Assembly: GCA_037367405.1 (NCBI GenBank)
Contig: JAZKJV010009616.1
Span: forward strand, 248,001 to 312,000
From: Ottelia alismoides
Taxonomy: Eukaryota; Streptophyta; Magnoliopsida; Alismatales; Hydrocharitaceae
Direction: 5' to 3'
Length of the DNA: 64,000 nucleotides
The notes beneath the pieces were generated by a model. The model did not search any database and was not told the DNA's origin. It saw nothing but the letters and a program-made list of their open reading frames with translations. The position numbers were made by a program, and so were the translations under genes. Shown in pieces: positions 36,601 through 46,526 of the stretch (positions are counted from its first letter, which is position 1; each line of letters begins with the position of its first letter).

Positions 36601-37744
36601 GTCACTAAATACCTAACATCTATATCTATCACATATATTTTATTTAGTTATTTACTAAATATTTTCTATTTATTAAAAAAATAGAGCATTTTGTATTACC
36701 TATCTTGAAAAATACAAAACAGTTATAAAAACATTTTGAAAAATCCAAAAAACCCAGATACTTTTATTATTGTATTTTGCACTTTGAGACCAAAAATCAC
36801 AAAAAATTCAAACGAAAAACCAAAAAATCAAAAACACTCTCTAACTCTAGACAAAATTATAAAAAAATATTAAAAAGCCCAACAATTGTGTTTTCTATTT
36901 ATGTATTTTCCTTTTTATATTTTATGTACATTAAAATTAGTTTTGGAAATTTTTGAGCTATTTAACTATTTTTGAAATCCAAAATAATTTGGCTATTTAT
37001 TCTTGCTCATTATTTTGACATTGTATTCAATTTAAAATATAAAAAATTAGCAAAATCTTGAGAAAATACAAAAACAAAGAAAATCATAAAAAAAGATAAA
37101 AATATTTTATTTTGAGAATTTGGAGTATTTATATCTATATCTACAAATATAAAGGCGCCATTCTACTTATATAGCTATATTTACTTATATTACTATTAAT
37201 ATTATCATAGTTATTACAAATCCCAAAAATAATTTTATTACCCTTAAAAAATAAAAAGAACTGTAGGGTATTATCCAGATTTTGTCTTTATTTTTATATA
37301 TTTATTATCTATGTTATATACATTATCTACTTACATTCTATATACTTATATTATAACCCACTAAAAATAAATAGAAAACCAACAATAAAAAAATATAAAT
37401 AATATATAAAAATTAAATAATAAAAAAATATAAATTAAATTTCCAAAAAATTAAATAATTAAAAGCACACTAAAAATAAAAAAATATTCATAAAAATATT
37501 TAAAATGTTTATTGTCTTTTTGCTCTGTGCTCCCAAAGTTCGATTCTACTACTTATTCACTATACACATTTTTATTAGAGTTATAATAAATTTTAACTCC
37601 ACAATTCATTTTGCATTTCTTGCTTGATTGATTGTATGTGTTAGTTGCTGAATTTCTTGACTTTTGTGAGTGGTCACTTCAATGACAATGTAGTTCTCGT
37701 CTTGTATAGGTTACATTAGTCCCTCGCCAAAGTTGAGTTTTCGA
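33635..37744 (+). repeat. 5' LTR of element E (TGATGAAT family, about 4.1 kb)
   Basis: Starts TGATGAATCTTCG-TTTCATCA and ends …GTTTTCGA before the primer site. It aligns with copies A and D in order: 'ctttgtacatgaaagttgta' at 34110, 'tcttctccatatgaac' at 34237, a GC-rich centre at about 34880-36120 and TCCCAAAGTTCGATTC at 37531-37546. It contains a SINE near its 5' end. Open frames such as 35440-35841 (133 codons) are not conserved in the other copies. Confidence 0.85.
33931..34027 (-). mobile_element. tRNA-derived SINE
   Basis: About 97 bp on the minus strand. A box-like TGGTCTAGTGG and B box GGTTCGAATCC are spaced as in a tRNA gene, as in plant pol-III SINEs. A short tail ends TATTAAAAAA. 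Flanking repeats AATAAACCTTATTTT (33916-33930) and AATAAACCCTAATTTT (34028-34043) are an imperfect target duplication. LTR copies A (near 3100) and D (near 15738) have the empty site at the same place. It does not fold as a full tRNA, so a tRNA gene is rejected. Confidence 0.82.
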
Positions 37745-37745
37745 A

Positions 37746-37763
37746 TGGCACCGTTTCTGGGGA
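37746..37763 (+). other. Primer-binding site of element E
   Basis: TGGCACCGTTTCTGGGGA directly follows the LTR. It matches the primer site TGGCGCCGTTGCCGGGGA typical of Athila/Tat-type elements at 15 of 18 bases. Confidence 0.85.
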
Positions 37764-40350
37764 GCAACATGTAGAATAGATTTTGGGTGTTATTTTTGTT
37801 TCATTATTTTTCTTATTTCATTTTCACTTTATTTGTTATAATTGCTTGCCTGGCTAATCTTTTCTCTTCTATTTTTCTTGTTAGGGGCCTCGAGGCGAAG
37901 GCAGCCACTTAGGTAGTTGGAGCACCCAAGCAACGAGGACTTGGTCATTCCCTTGGTTGAGCAAGAGGAGAGAGAAGGAGACAAATAGAGAAAGATTTAA
38001 CATAGCCATTTTATTTTTATTTTTTTTGTGAGAGAGTGACTTTTATTTTGCATCATTAATTTGTAATAATAAGGTGGACTTGTACTTGAACATCCGTTCC
38101 CAATTTCCAAGTGCTTGTTCACTTGGGGGCTCACTGGATTTTCTCGTGTTTTCATCACATTTATTTCTTTGTTTTCCGCATTTAAGCTTTCTGACTTATT
38201 TTTATTTGTTTTGTGGAATGAGCCTTTAGCATTTTTAGGATTTCTTGCTCGGTAATATAAGGCCACGCACCTAATATATTAAATGTGCCTCTAGCTTCTA
38301 CGATTTGACTTAAGTTAAAAACTAATTGTTGAATACTTGGACTTGAAATCATGTGCTGTGAGAGGTCTCCACATAATGCTTGCAGGACCCGTTGTGGTGG
38401 GCATCGAGGAGCCTCTAAGACCGGACTCTTAGGTTTCTTCTCTAGGTGTTTAGAATTTGGTTCTTTATGCTAATATCTATTCCTACTTAGGATGATTTCC
38501 TTCATTGCATACTGCTAATGTAGATTAGGTTTAAAAATTTCTACCTTGCATCCCACATGGAGAGCGTTGGAAGCATTGTAAGTCTTCTGTCTGAGCATTC
38601 ATCATCTAGGAACATGTGAGATTTCCATCTTAGTGTTGCCTTTCATTGCTTCGCCATCCTCTCCCTTTGATTTTGAGCACTTAGGGTTAAAAAAATCCAA
38701 AAAATCATTATGTGTTTTGATATTGAAAAGACTGAAAAATAGTGAAAATCAAAAATTAAAACAAGAGGTTTGTTAATTGAACTTTAACCTAAATAAAAAT
38801 TGTAATGAACATCATTGTTTGGGATTCTCAAAGCCTTCATTTAATTCAGGTACATTCCAAGCTAAGAAAGGCACAACCCTTAGGTGGTGTTCGGCTGGTG
38901 GGTTATCCAGGGGTGGATAACCTATTTTTTTGGTAGTGTGTTTGGTTGGTGGGTTAAGGGTTGTGTGGGTTTGGGTGATGTGATTGTATTGAAATTTGAA
39001 AACGTTGGTAGTTATTATGGTATGATTGTATTGAAATTTGAAAAAGTGGGTAGTTGTTGTGATGTGATTGTATTAAAGTATGGAATAGTGAGTAGAAGTT
39101 GAGTATTTTATGATTTTAGATGATATGATGGTATAATATATATATTTTTTTGATGGGAAGGGAGTGGGCCCCACTAGTGGGTTAAAAGTGTGGGTTTTGG
39201 GGGGTTACCCACCCAAAGTGGGGGGGTAACCCCCCAACCGAGCGGGGCCTTAAGGAATAGAGATAAAACCCAACCTGTGGTTGCCTTAACTACCACTTGG
39301 AACCGGTGAAGTATTAGCGCTTCTATCGTATGTGAACGAGTAGGTCCTTGTCGACGACTGTGTTCCCACCTTGTGTGGAGCATCCAACTTGGTCTGAAGT
39401 ACTGAGCCTAGGACACAACTTCATGGGTGTGTCTGTCTCATTGGTTTCCATTCAAGTACCTCACTTGCGAGGGAAGTAATGATTTTGCCCATTAGCTTCC
39501 TCTCTCTTTTCTTTGGCTGAGTAGCCACTCAGGACCTGTAATAAGGACCTTAAAAAGTGCAGATCAAAGGATACAAAGGAGGTGGAATAAGTACATGGAT
39601 ACTTTCCTGGCAGTACACGCTCTCCTCTAGGCTAGCCATTAAGGACTCGTGATAATTTTTGTCTGAATCACAACACTAAAAATAAAAAGATAAAAATAAC
39701 TGAACTCTCACGGCTTCACATTGTTCTGAGTTGGCCTGATTTTGTTTAGTGTTTTTTTTGCTTAGAATTAGGTCCAAAGATAAAAGTCCCACGTAATTGC
39801 ACATTTTTGTCATTCTTCTTTTCTTACTTCCTCTTTGACCCTCGCTCATTATGAGCCTTCTACTGTTTTACATTCCCTTTATTTCTTGTTCATCATCGTA
39901 TCCTTCATCCAAATCAATCTTCTTTTCCTCTCAAGATGTCGACTCCAGGACGGCTTAGTCTGAACTCCACTACACCCACATCGACTCCTTGAGTTCGGCA
40001 TCTCCAATAATTTGAGGTGATTCCCAAGTATATGGTTCAAACTCCGTGAACCACCCTCAAGACTCCTCGCTTCTTCTTCCTCCCACAGATCGGGAAAACT
40101 GTCTTCCCGAGTTTTGCCCCTTCTGGATGGAGATTGATTTACTCCATACACCTATCCATCCCTAATAAATTTCAGAATTAACCCTAATTCTAAATTATTC
40201 TCTCCATCTGGTGCCTGCATGCAAACTTATCAAGGTGTATTTCCTATTGTGGATCTTGACCTCGATATGAAGCATGTTCCGTTATAGTCAGATTCAGTGA
40301 TGGCTCTATCCGACATAGGAAAGGGACTGTAGCAACCAAGCACAGAGCCG
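37764..40350 (+). other. Leader region of element E
   Basis: A 2.6-kb untranslated leader between primer site and gag, long even for this group. It carries the MITE at 38883-39249. Short frames (37997-38266 minus, 39879-40151 minus) are antisense or shadows. I see no protein of known family. Confidence 0.65.
38883..39249. mobile_element. PIF/Harbinger-type (Tourist-like) MITE
   Basis: 367 bp flanked by TTA on both sides (38880-38882 and 39250-39252). The terminal inverted repeats are GGTGGTGTTCGGCTGGTGGG and, from the right on the minus strand, GGCCCCGCTCGGTTGGGGGG. Internally a unit of about 50 bp ('gatgtgattgtattgaaatttgaaaa') is repeated about three times (38957-39085). The 72-codon frame 38884-39102 is only this repeat. 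No transposase. Confidence 0.85.
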
Positions 40351-41660
40351 GACATAGAGCAGGGCACTACCCCAAGCCAAAATGAAGCAAACAATCAACT
40401 CTTGGCCTATATCCAGGCCATTCATCAGCAATTAACTGACCAAGATCTAGCTTAGGTCGCCTTTCAAGATACGTTGAATGACTTAAGGAGGAGATATGAA
40501 GAGAAGGAAACACCTCGAGGAGGAGGTGATGATAACAACGATGATGATGAAGACAATCACTATGTAGATGAAGCTCGCAGAGGCGAGGTGGAAGCAAGGA
40601 GAGGCCGATCCAAGCCAACCCTCAAGCAGACATACGACCCTAGGGTCAGCCACATTACTAAGTGGATCCAAATTCCACTGATCCATGGACACTTCGAGCT
40701 GAAGCCGCAATTCCTTTCGCTCCTCCCCGACTTCTACAAGAACTCAAATGTGGAGCCTTACATCCATCTATAGTAGTTAGGCCATATCTGCAGCACGACG
40801 CACTACCCCCAACATCTTGGTGGGAGTAGTCATTATGACTGCCTTCCCATTCAGCCTTCATAGCAAAGCTCTTTACTGGATCAACCACTTGGGGAAGGTG
40901 GTGACAACTTGGGAGGAACTGAAGTAAGCATTCTTGCACAAGTATTATCCTCTCAGATGTCTCAATCTCATGCGGTCAAAGATTGCTAGCATTTCCCAAG
41001 GACCCCAAGAGTCCATCTATGAAACTTAAGAACGTTTCAACGATCTGATTGAGAAGTGCCTCCACCATGACATATCGAAGACAAGCTTGTCCAGCATTTC
41101 TTCAGGGGTTTGACATAGAATAATCAACGTCTGGTTGACACCGTATGAGGAGGGTCTCATTTTAATAAGGTAGAGGTAAAGTATGGTAGATCTTTGAGGA
41201 GATGGTCGAAGGAGAGGTTGCTCTATGCTCATCTTGTTCATTCTAGATTCAGCAACCACCATAGGTCCTCTGTAAGAATGTCAACATGGTAGATACACAT
41301 GAAGTCAACATGTGTGAGAACTCTGACTTGAGAATCATTGGGAGTCACCTGTCGAAAGTCAACATCATTGAGAAGAGATCGCATGACCAGGAGAAGCTCG
41401 TTAGGATCAAGCAAAGGATGAAGGTATTGGACAAGCTCGATATTATCACTAAGAAGTTGGAGTTGCTGGTGAACACCACCAGTAGATGCAACGTCGTAAC
41501 TGCCGCATCTGATCCTCCAGCTGAGAATAAGGAGTAGACACACCCACATCCACCTCAACTGAGTCCCAATCAACCTCCAATCCAACGTATATTATGTGCA
41601 AGCCCCAGAGCAACCGTCGTCATAGCCGCAGACACAAATGGTTCTCTTCCAGCCACCTAA
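40351..41660 (+). pseudogene. Element E gag
   Basis: 40474-40773 (100 codons) gives an acidic stretch followed by the start of the retrotrans_gag domain (HFELKPQFLSLLP, EPYIHL). In other frames come PFSLHSKALYWINHLG near 40850, TTWEEL near 40910, FLHKYYPLR near 40935 and ESIYE-x-ERFNDLIEKCLHH at 41010-41070. These are the successive blocks of Athila/Tat gag. The C-terminal part 41286-41537 is an amphipathic stretch with no visible zinc knuckle. Stops at 40771 and 41029 and at least two frame changes. It would form the capsid. Confidence 0.82.
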
Positions 41661-42980
41661 GTCACAACCCCAGTATCTCGAGCCTTGTTTTTCACCTCCC
41701 CTGCACATTCAAGAGGTGAATGGAGTATGGACAAATGATCAACAGCTGACCCATCCTTATATACAACCCTAGGTTCAACATATTTCCATCCGTCCATATC
41801 ATCAGCAGCAAGGAGGACAGAATTTTCAACCCAGCCTGGCCCATCACCAGCAACCTTCACAGCGTAGTTGCAAATGGAGGCAGAATAACTATCAACAACA
41901 GTCTGGATACCGCAACCAGTAGTACTAGCAGCTGGCTGCTCAATATCATCACCAATACTCTTGCTAGCCCTATCAGCAGTACTCTTCTCTTCCTCCTCCT
42001 TCTCCTCCTCCTCAATACTCATAGGGTTACTAGCAATAGCCTGCGTAGTACCGACAGAGTCACATGCCACAGTAGGCCGAACCCTATGAGGTTTCCTCGG
42101 TTACCCCAACCCTTGATTGTATGGCTCAGTTAATAAGAACATAGTTAAGATCAACCAGAAGATAGATGACCTAATAGCCACCAAGACTGTCATTCTGGCT
42201 TAGGTCGAAGCCAATCCGAGCAACTTTTGTCGCATGGAGCATGTAGCCTGCAGTGCACCCCCCACGATTTAGGTGAAAATAATGCTTTTTATCTAACATT
42301 GTAAATCTCAGGAGGGGTAGGACACTTTAGCCATCCACGATGACGAAGGGGAAGAATAATGCATCTTACGTGAATCATCAGCCATGCAGACATCAGGGTC
42401 AACATCGTTTTTTGGAGCAACACCGGATACAAAATTTGAAGAAATGATAAAAACACAAAAAGAAAGCAACAATCCCAGTGAAGTCGTGCCAGCCTTGGAG
42501 ATGCTAGCACTTATAGTAGAACCAATGCCAACCGAGGGAGTCGCGCTTGTCATTTTTGGTCCACCAGATATAGATGAATATATACCTTTTTGCCATCTTC
42601 CTGTATAGAAAGACATGCACAAAAATTCGAATGTGAATGAAAACATTTTTGATGATGTATATATGTCTTTTTCTTCTACAATTAAATAGAAATAGTAAAA
42701 AAATGAAAAATGCATTGTCAGATCCTGACATCATTGAAATATTGTGCAACGTTATGCTTGAGATGCCTCTTCTAAAACCCATGGAGTACATGCCCGTTGT
42801 GAACAAAGGACTTAAAGAAACACGTATAACGATGTGCCAGTCCCGTAAAATCAGACACAAAAATTCTGAGAAGCATATCCTCACCATGGTAACAATAAAC
42901 GCCATCAACAATCTCCTGCATAAGATGAAAGACAAGGGAGCACCGCTCATCAGTTGCACAAGTTCAATCAGGAGTTCAAG
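41661..42980 (+). pseudogene. Element E gag-protease linker region
   Basis: Decayed region of repeated P, Q and S codons in the plus frames (around 41590-41900) that fits the linker after gag. 42384-42608 and 42637-43023 are the longest open stretches. 42724-42830 contains a lysine-rich 'PLLKPMEYMPVVNKGL' segment of unknown role. No motif is clear before the protease. Confidence 0.5.
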
Positions 42981-43275
42981 TGCACCTTTCTCGACAGTGG
43001 GTCTTTTATCAACCTTTTGTTAGATCACTACTCATAGAATTTGTGCTAGGACTACTTAAGCCAACCAAGATGATTCTGCAGTTCATTGATCGACCCATCA
43101 AGTGGCCTAGAGGCACGTTGGAGGATGTGATCGTCACTATTCAAGGAATGCAATTCCCTTTTGATTTCGTTATCTTGGAGATGGACACCTCCATACCTTC
43201 GCTCCATACCTCGATTATCCTTGGACGGTCGTTCCTTCAGAAAGTCGAGGCAGTAGTTGACTACAGCACTTGAGA
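42981..43275 (+). pseudogene. Element E aspartic protease
   Basis: The active-site triad D-S-G is read at 42993-43001 (context FLDSGSFINLL). Across a frame change follow LGLLKPTKMILQFIDRPIKWPRGTLEDV and then FPFDFVILEM and IILGRSFLQ within the 97-codon frame 42980-43273. This succession (active site, the D-R-S/P-x-K-x-PRG block, DFV-x-L-x-M, ILGRPFL) is that of gypsy protease, which matures Gag-Pol. Stop at 43271. Confidence 0.85.
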
Positions 43276-43899
43276 GATCACATTCTGCTCCAACAACGAT
43301 AAGATCCTGATAAAGACCGTGTATGAACCGAAACCAATAGAAGTTATGTCTAAGATGATCGTGCTTGCACCGTAATGTTCTGAGGACTGTGACTTTTTAA
43401 TAGAGATCAGAGATGCATATCTACTTCTAGATGACAAAGAAAACTAGAATTCCTCTTTACAGAGGAAGTACGGGAAAACACCATCCAATTAACTGAGATA
43501 TTCAAAGATGAGATTTTTGTTGATGTGCCAATAGAGAAGTTTGAATTATTACCCTCATCTGAGCATGAGGATTTCATTGCTGATCTTTGTGATGTTCTGA
43601 ATGAAGAAGTTGAATCGATAGATGTTGACATCCAACAAATGAAAGAGCTAACACCTACAGTTGACGCAAAGGTCGCCACTGAATCAAGTCTTATACCACC
43701 AAAGCTAAAGCATTTGCCCTCCAATATGAAGTATGCCTTCCTTGCAGGAGAACCCAATATGTATGCAGTCATCATCGATGCTCATTTAATCGAAGATCAA
43801 GAATCTCGTCTGATGGAGGTTATTGAATAAAATTGTAAAGCAATAAGCTGGAAGATATCAGATCTCCATGGGATCAATCCATCATTGTGCCTGCATCAC

Positions 43900-44860
43900 A
43901 TTTACCTGGAAGAAGACAATAAACCTTCCCATGAATTTTAATGCAGACCAAATCCAAACCTTCATAAGGTTGTGATGAAAGAAATTTAGAAATGGTGTGA
44001 TGTGGGGTTCATTTATCCCATCTCCGACTCCAAGTGGGTGAGTCCCCTGCACGTAGTGCCAAAGAAATCTGGGATCACCATCTTAACTAATGATAAAGGA
44101 GAGGAGATTCCAACCATAGTACTGATATCTTGACATGTCTGTGTGGACTACAGATGCCTCAATCTTGCAACCAAGAAGGACCACTTTCCACTGCCCTTTA
44201 GGCTAGTCGCGAAGGAATATTTCTATTTCTTGGATGACTACTCCGAATACAATCAAGTTGCGATCTCATCTGAAGATCAAGAGAAGACAACATTCACCTA
44301 TCCTTTTGGGACATACAATTTCCGATGAATGCCGTTTAGGCTGTGTAACGCCCCCGCTACATTTTAGAGATGTATGCTGCCTATTTTTGCAGACATGGTG
44401 GGCAGTTTCCTTGAGGTTTTCATGGACGATTTCTCGATCTAAGGAGATTATTTGATCAATGTCCGGACTATCTGGACCGAGTTCTGAGGAGGTGCTGTGA
44501 AATGAACATTGTGCTCTCGTGGGAGAAGAGCAATTTCATGGTGATCGAAAGGATCGTGCTGGGTCACGTGGTATCAAAATGTGGAATGGAAGTGGACCCA
44601 TCCATGGTGGAGTAATTTCAAAACTCGAGCCGCCTTCAAATCTGAAATAGGTTCGGTCATTTTTGAGGCAAGTCGGTTTCTACCGATGATTTATCAAAGA
44701 CTTCAACAAGCTCACCCTACCGTTGACAAAACTGTTAGGCAAGGAGATAAATTTTATTGTGGATGATCATGCTCTCCAAGCCTTCGACCAACTAAAATAC
44801 CTAATCACAAATGATCCTGTCCTATAGCCAGATGATTGGTATCTACCATTTGAGATCATG
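43900..44860 (+). pseudogene. Element E reverse transcriptase
   Basis: Blocks in order: WCDVGFIYPISDSKWVSPLHVVPKKSG near 43990-44075, VCVDYRCLNLATKKDHFPLPF at 44132-44190, FLDDYSEYNQVAISSEDQEKTTFTYPFGTYNFR at 44226-44326, MPFRLCNAPATF in the next frame, and the catalytic FMDDFS at 44419-44436. About 20 codons between FPLPF and YFYFLDD are reduced, so a small deletion is likely. The later thumb part (44580-44766) is shifted in frame. FMDD instead of Y-x-DD is usual for this lineage. The enzyme would copy the element RNA; stops and shifts rule that out here. Confidence 0.9.
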
Positions 44861-45200
44861 ACGGATGCATCGGATTTTGCAATTGGTGTTGTTTTAGGAT
44901 AAAGATGAGGTGAGATTCCATTTGTGATTCATTACGCTAACAGAACACTGGACGAAGGCTAGAAGAACTACACAGTGATAGAGAAAGAACTGCTAGCCAT
45001 AGTGTTTACGCTGGAAAAGTTCAGATCGCATCTCCTCGGATCAAGGGTAATAATTTACACCAACCACTATGCCATCAAATACCTTTAGAGAAAGAAAGAC
45101 GCCAAGAATTCATCAGATCATGCTACTCCAAGAATTCGACGTGGAAATTCATGACAAACTAGGCATCAAGAATGTAGCGAAAGACCGTCTTTCTAGAATA
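44861..45200 (+). pseudogene. Element E RNase H
   Basis: In changing plus frames: MTDASDFAIGVVLG near 44860-44900, HYANRTLDE near 44930, NYTVIEKELLAIVFTLEKFRSHLLGS at 44968-45045, and YTNHYAIKYL near 45055-45085, where the usual TDH is TNH, losing an active-site aspartate. Followed by the 'KDRLSRI' end near 45180. This is the gypsy RNase H that degrades the RNA strand. Confidence 0.85.
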
Positions 45201-45329
45201 ATTAAATGCAGAGCCTCCTGAGCAGAATTCAATTCCAATCATAGAGACCTTTCCAGATGAGGTCGTCTTGTCTATATACTCTCTCCCCTAGTATGTTGAC
45301 ATTATAAATTATCGTCTCTAAGAAGACTC

Positions 45330-46102
45330 TGCCAGATTTACCGAAGATCAAACTTGATAAATTCTTGGCTGACTTTCATTTCTACCAGTGGGAAGATCCA
45401 CATCTATTCTGAAAGGGCACATATCGCATCTAGAGGAGGTATATACCTCAGGAGGAGGTAATGGGTGTCCTAGACCACTACCACAAGCTCAAAGCTGGTG
45501 TACATGGCCAACCTTATTCAAGGATGCAAATCATTATGTAAAGAAATACACTGACTGTTAGCGGATGGTCGGGTACATCAACATGCGTGACACAATACCT
45601 CTAGAATACATTCAGATATCCGACGCCTGAGGCATTGACTTCATGGGATCATTCCCTAATAGCCAAATATTTGAGTGCATCATGCTTGCTATTGACTATG
45701 TCAGTAGATGGGTTGAGGCAGTCCCCGCCTGAACCGCAAACAACCACACAGTTTGTCGCTTTCTCAAGGACAACATCATATCACGGTCGAGATCCCCAAG
45801 ATTCTCATCTCTAATGGGGGGAGACACTTTATCAACAAAGAGGTCAATAAGTTGACCAAGAATACAATATCGAACATCGTGTTGAAACACAGTACCACCC
45901 TCAATCAAATGGCTTGGTTGAATGTTCTAAAAGGGAGATCAAAACCATATTGCAGAAGCTTGTTCGTCCAGATCGTGAGAATTGATCACAACTACTTGAT
46001 TCAGTTCTTTGGGCATATCAAACAACATACAAGTCTCCTCTCAGCATGTCTCCCTACCGCCTCTTCTATGGAAAGCCTTGTCACCTGCCCGTGGAACTCC
46101 TT
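45330..46102 (+). pseudogene. Element E integrase, cut at its C-terminal part
   Basis: A decayed zinc-binding N-terminal part (45470-45560) is followed by GIDFMGSFPNSQIFECIMLAIDYVSRWVEAVPA at 45631-45730, ISNGGRHFINKEV near 45810-45845, [10 protein letters not shown] near 45895-45930 and [18 protein letters not shown] at 46046-46099. These are the catalytic-core and post-core blocks of Athila/Tat integrase. The last gypsy codons end near 46102, and the next bases read as copia integrase in another frame. Confidence 0.86.
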
Positions 46103-46111
46103 ATAAGCTAT

Positions 46112-46521
46112 ATTTTGGACGCTCAAAAAGCATAGGTAATTTTCATGTTTTTATATGTAAATGTTTTGTTATTAAAACTAGTATAGATCTTGAAAAGTTT
46201 GAATCGAAGAGTGAAAAAGTATCTTCATAGGATACTTATCATAGAACAAAGCTTATAGGATGTTAAAAAAGAAATCATTCATTATTATGGAAGTAGTCAA
46301 TGTTTCTTTTGATGAGAACTTGAGAAAAATTACTCAACCACATGAATTGAAAAATAAGGAAGAAGCTCAATTAGATGATCCTCGTTGTATACCTGAGAAA
46401 AAGGTTACTCAGGGTTTTCCAAAGGAAATAAAACTTCAATACATTCATTCTATCTATTTTTATATCTCTTCAGGATCCAAAATTCATTAATAAGGTGTGC
46501 AATGGTGAACCTTAGTTAATG
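46112..46521 (+). pseudogene. Copia-2B integrase C-terminal region and linker
   Basis: The frame 46009-46230 crosses the gypsy/copia join and carries the copia block HVFICKCFVI and LEKFESKSE. In 46260-46490 follow EVVNVSFDENL and DDPRCIPEK. Copia-2A has the same blocks (SKSEES near 33080; PSCIPEKVTSHDFPKDF at 33230-33280). It is non-functional. Confidence 0.8.
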
Positions 46522-46526
46522 GAAAT

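Larger units (their letters stand above)
33635..46102 (+). mobile_element. Athila/Tat-like Ty3/gypsy element E with gag-pol, 3' end missing
   Basis: The only copy of the TGATGAAT family in the window with coding sequence. It has a 5' LTR (33635-37744), a tRNA-type primer site, a leader of about 2.6 kb, then gag, protease, RT, RNase H and integrase in Ty3/gypsy order. The sequence changes to copia integrase at about 46103 with no 3' LTR or purine tract. RT motif FMDD, the gag type (ES-x-YE-x-ERF), the primer site and the long LTR fit the Athila/Tat group. Everything is heavily mutated. Confidence 0.88.

Noticed and set aside
38884..39102. A 72-codon glycine/valine-rich gene
   Set aside because: It is the internal repeat of a MITE flanked by TTA.
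33635..46102. An integrated pararetrovirus
   Set aside because: Long LTRs, a primer site next to the LTR, and an integrase after RNase H show an LTR retrotransposon. No movement-protein region was seen.
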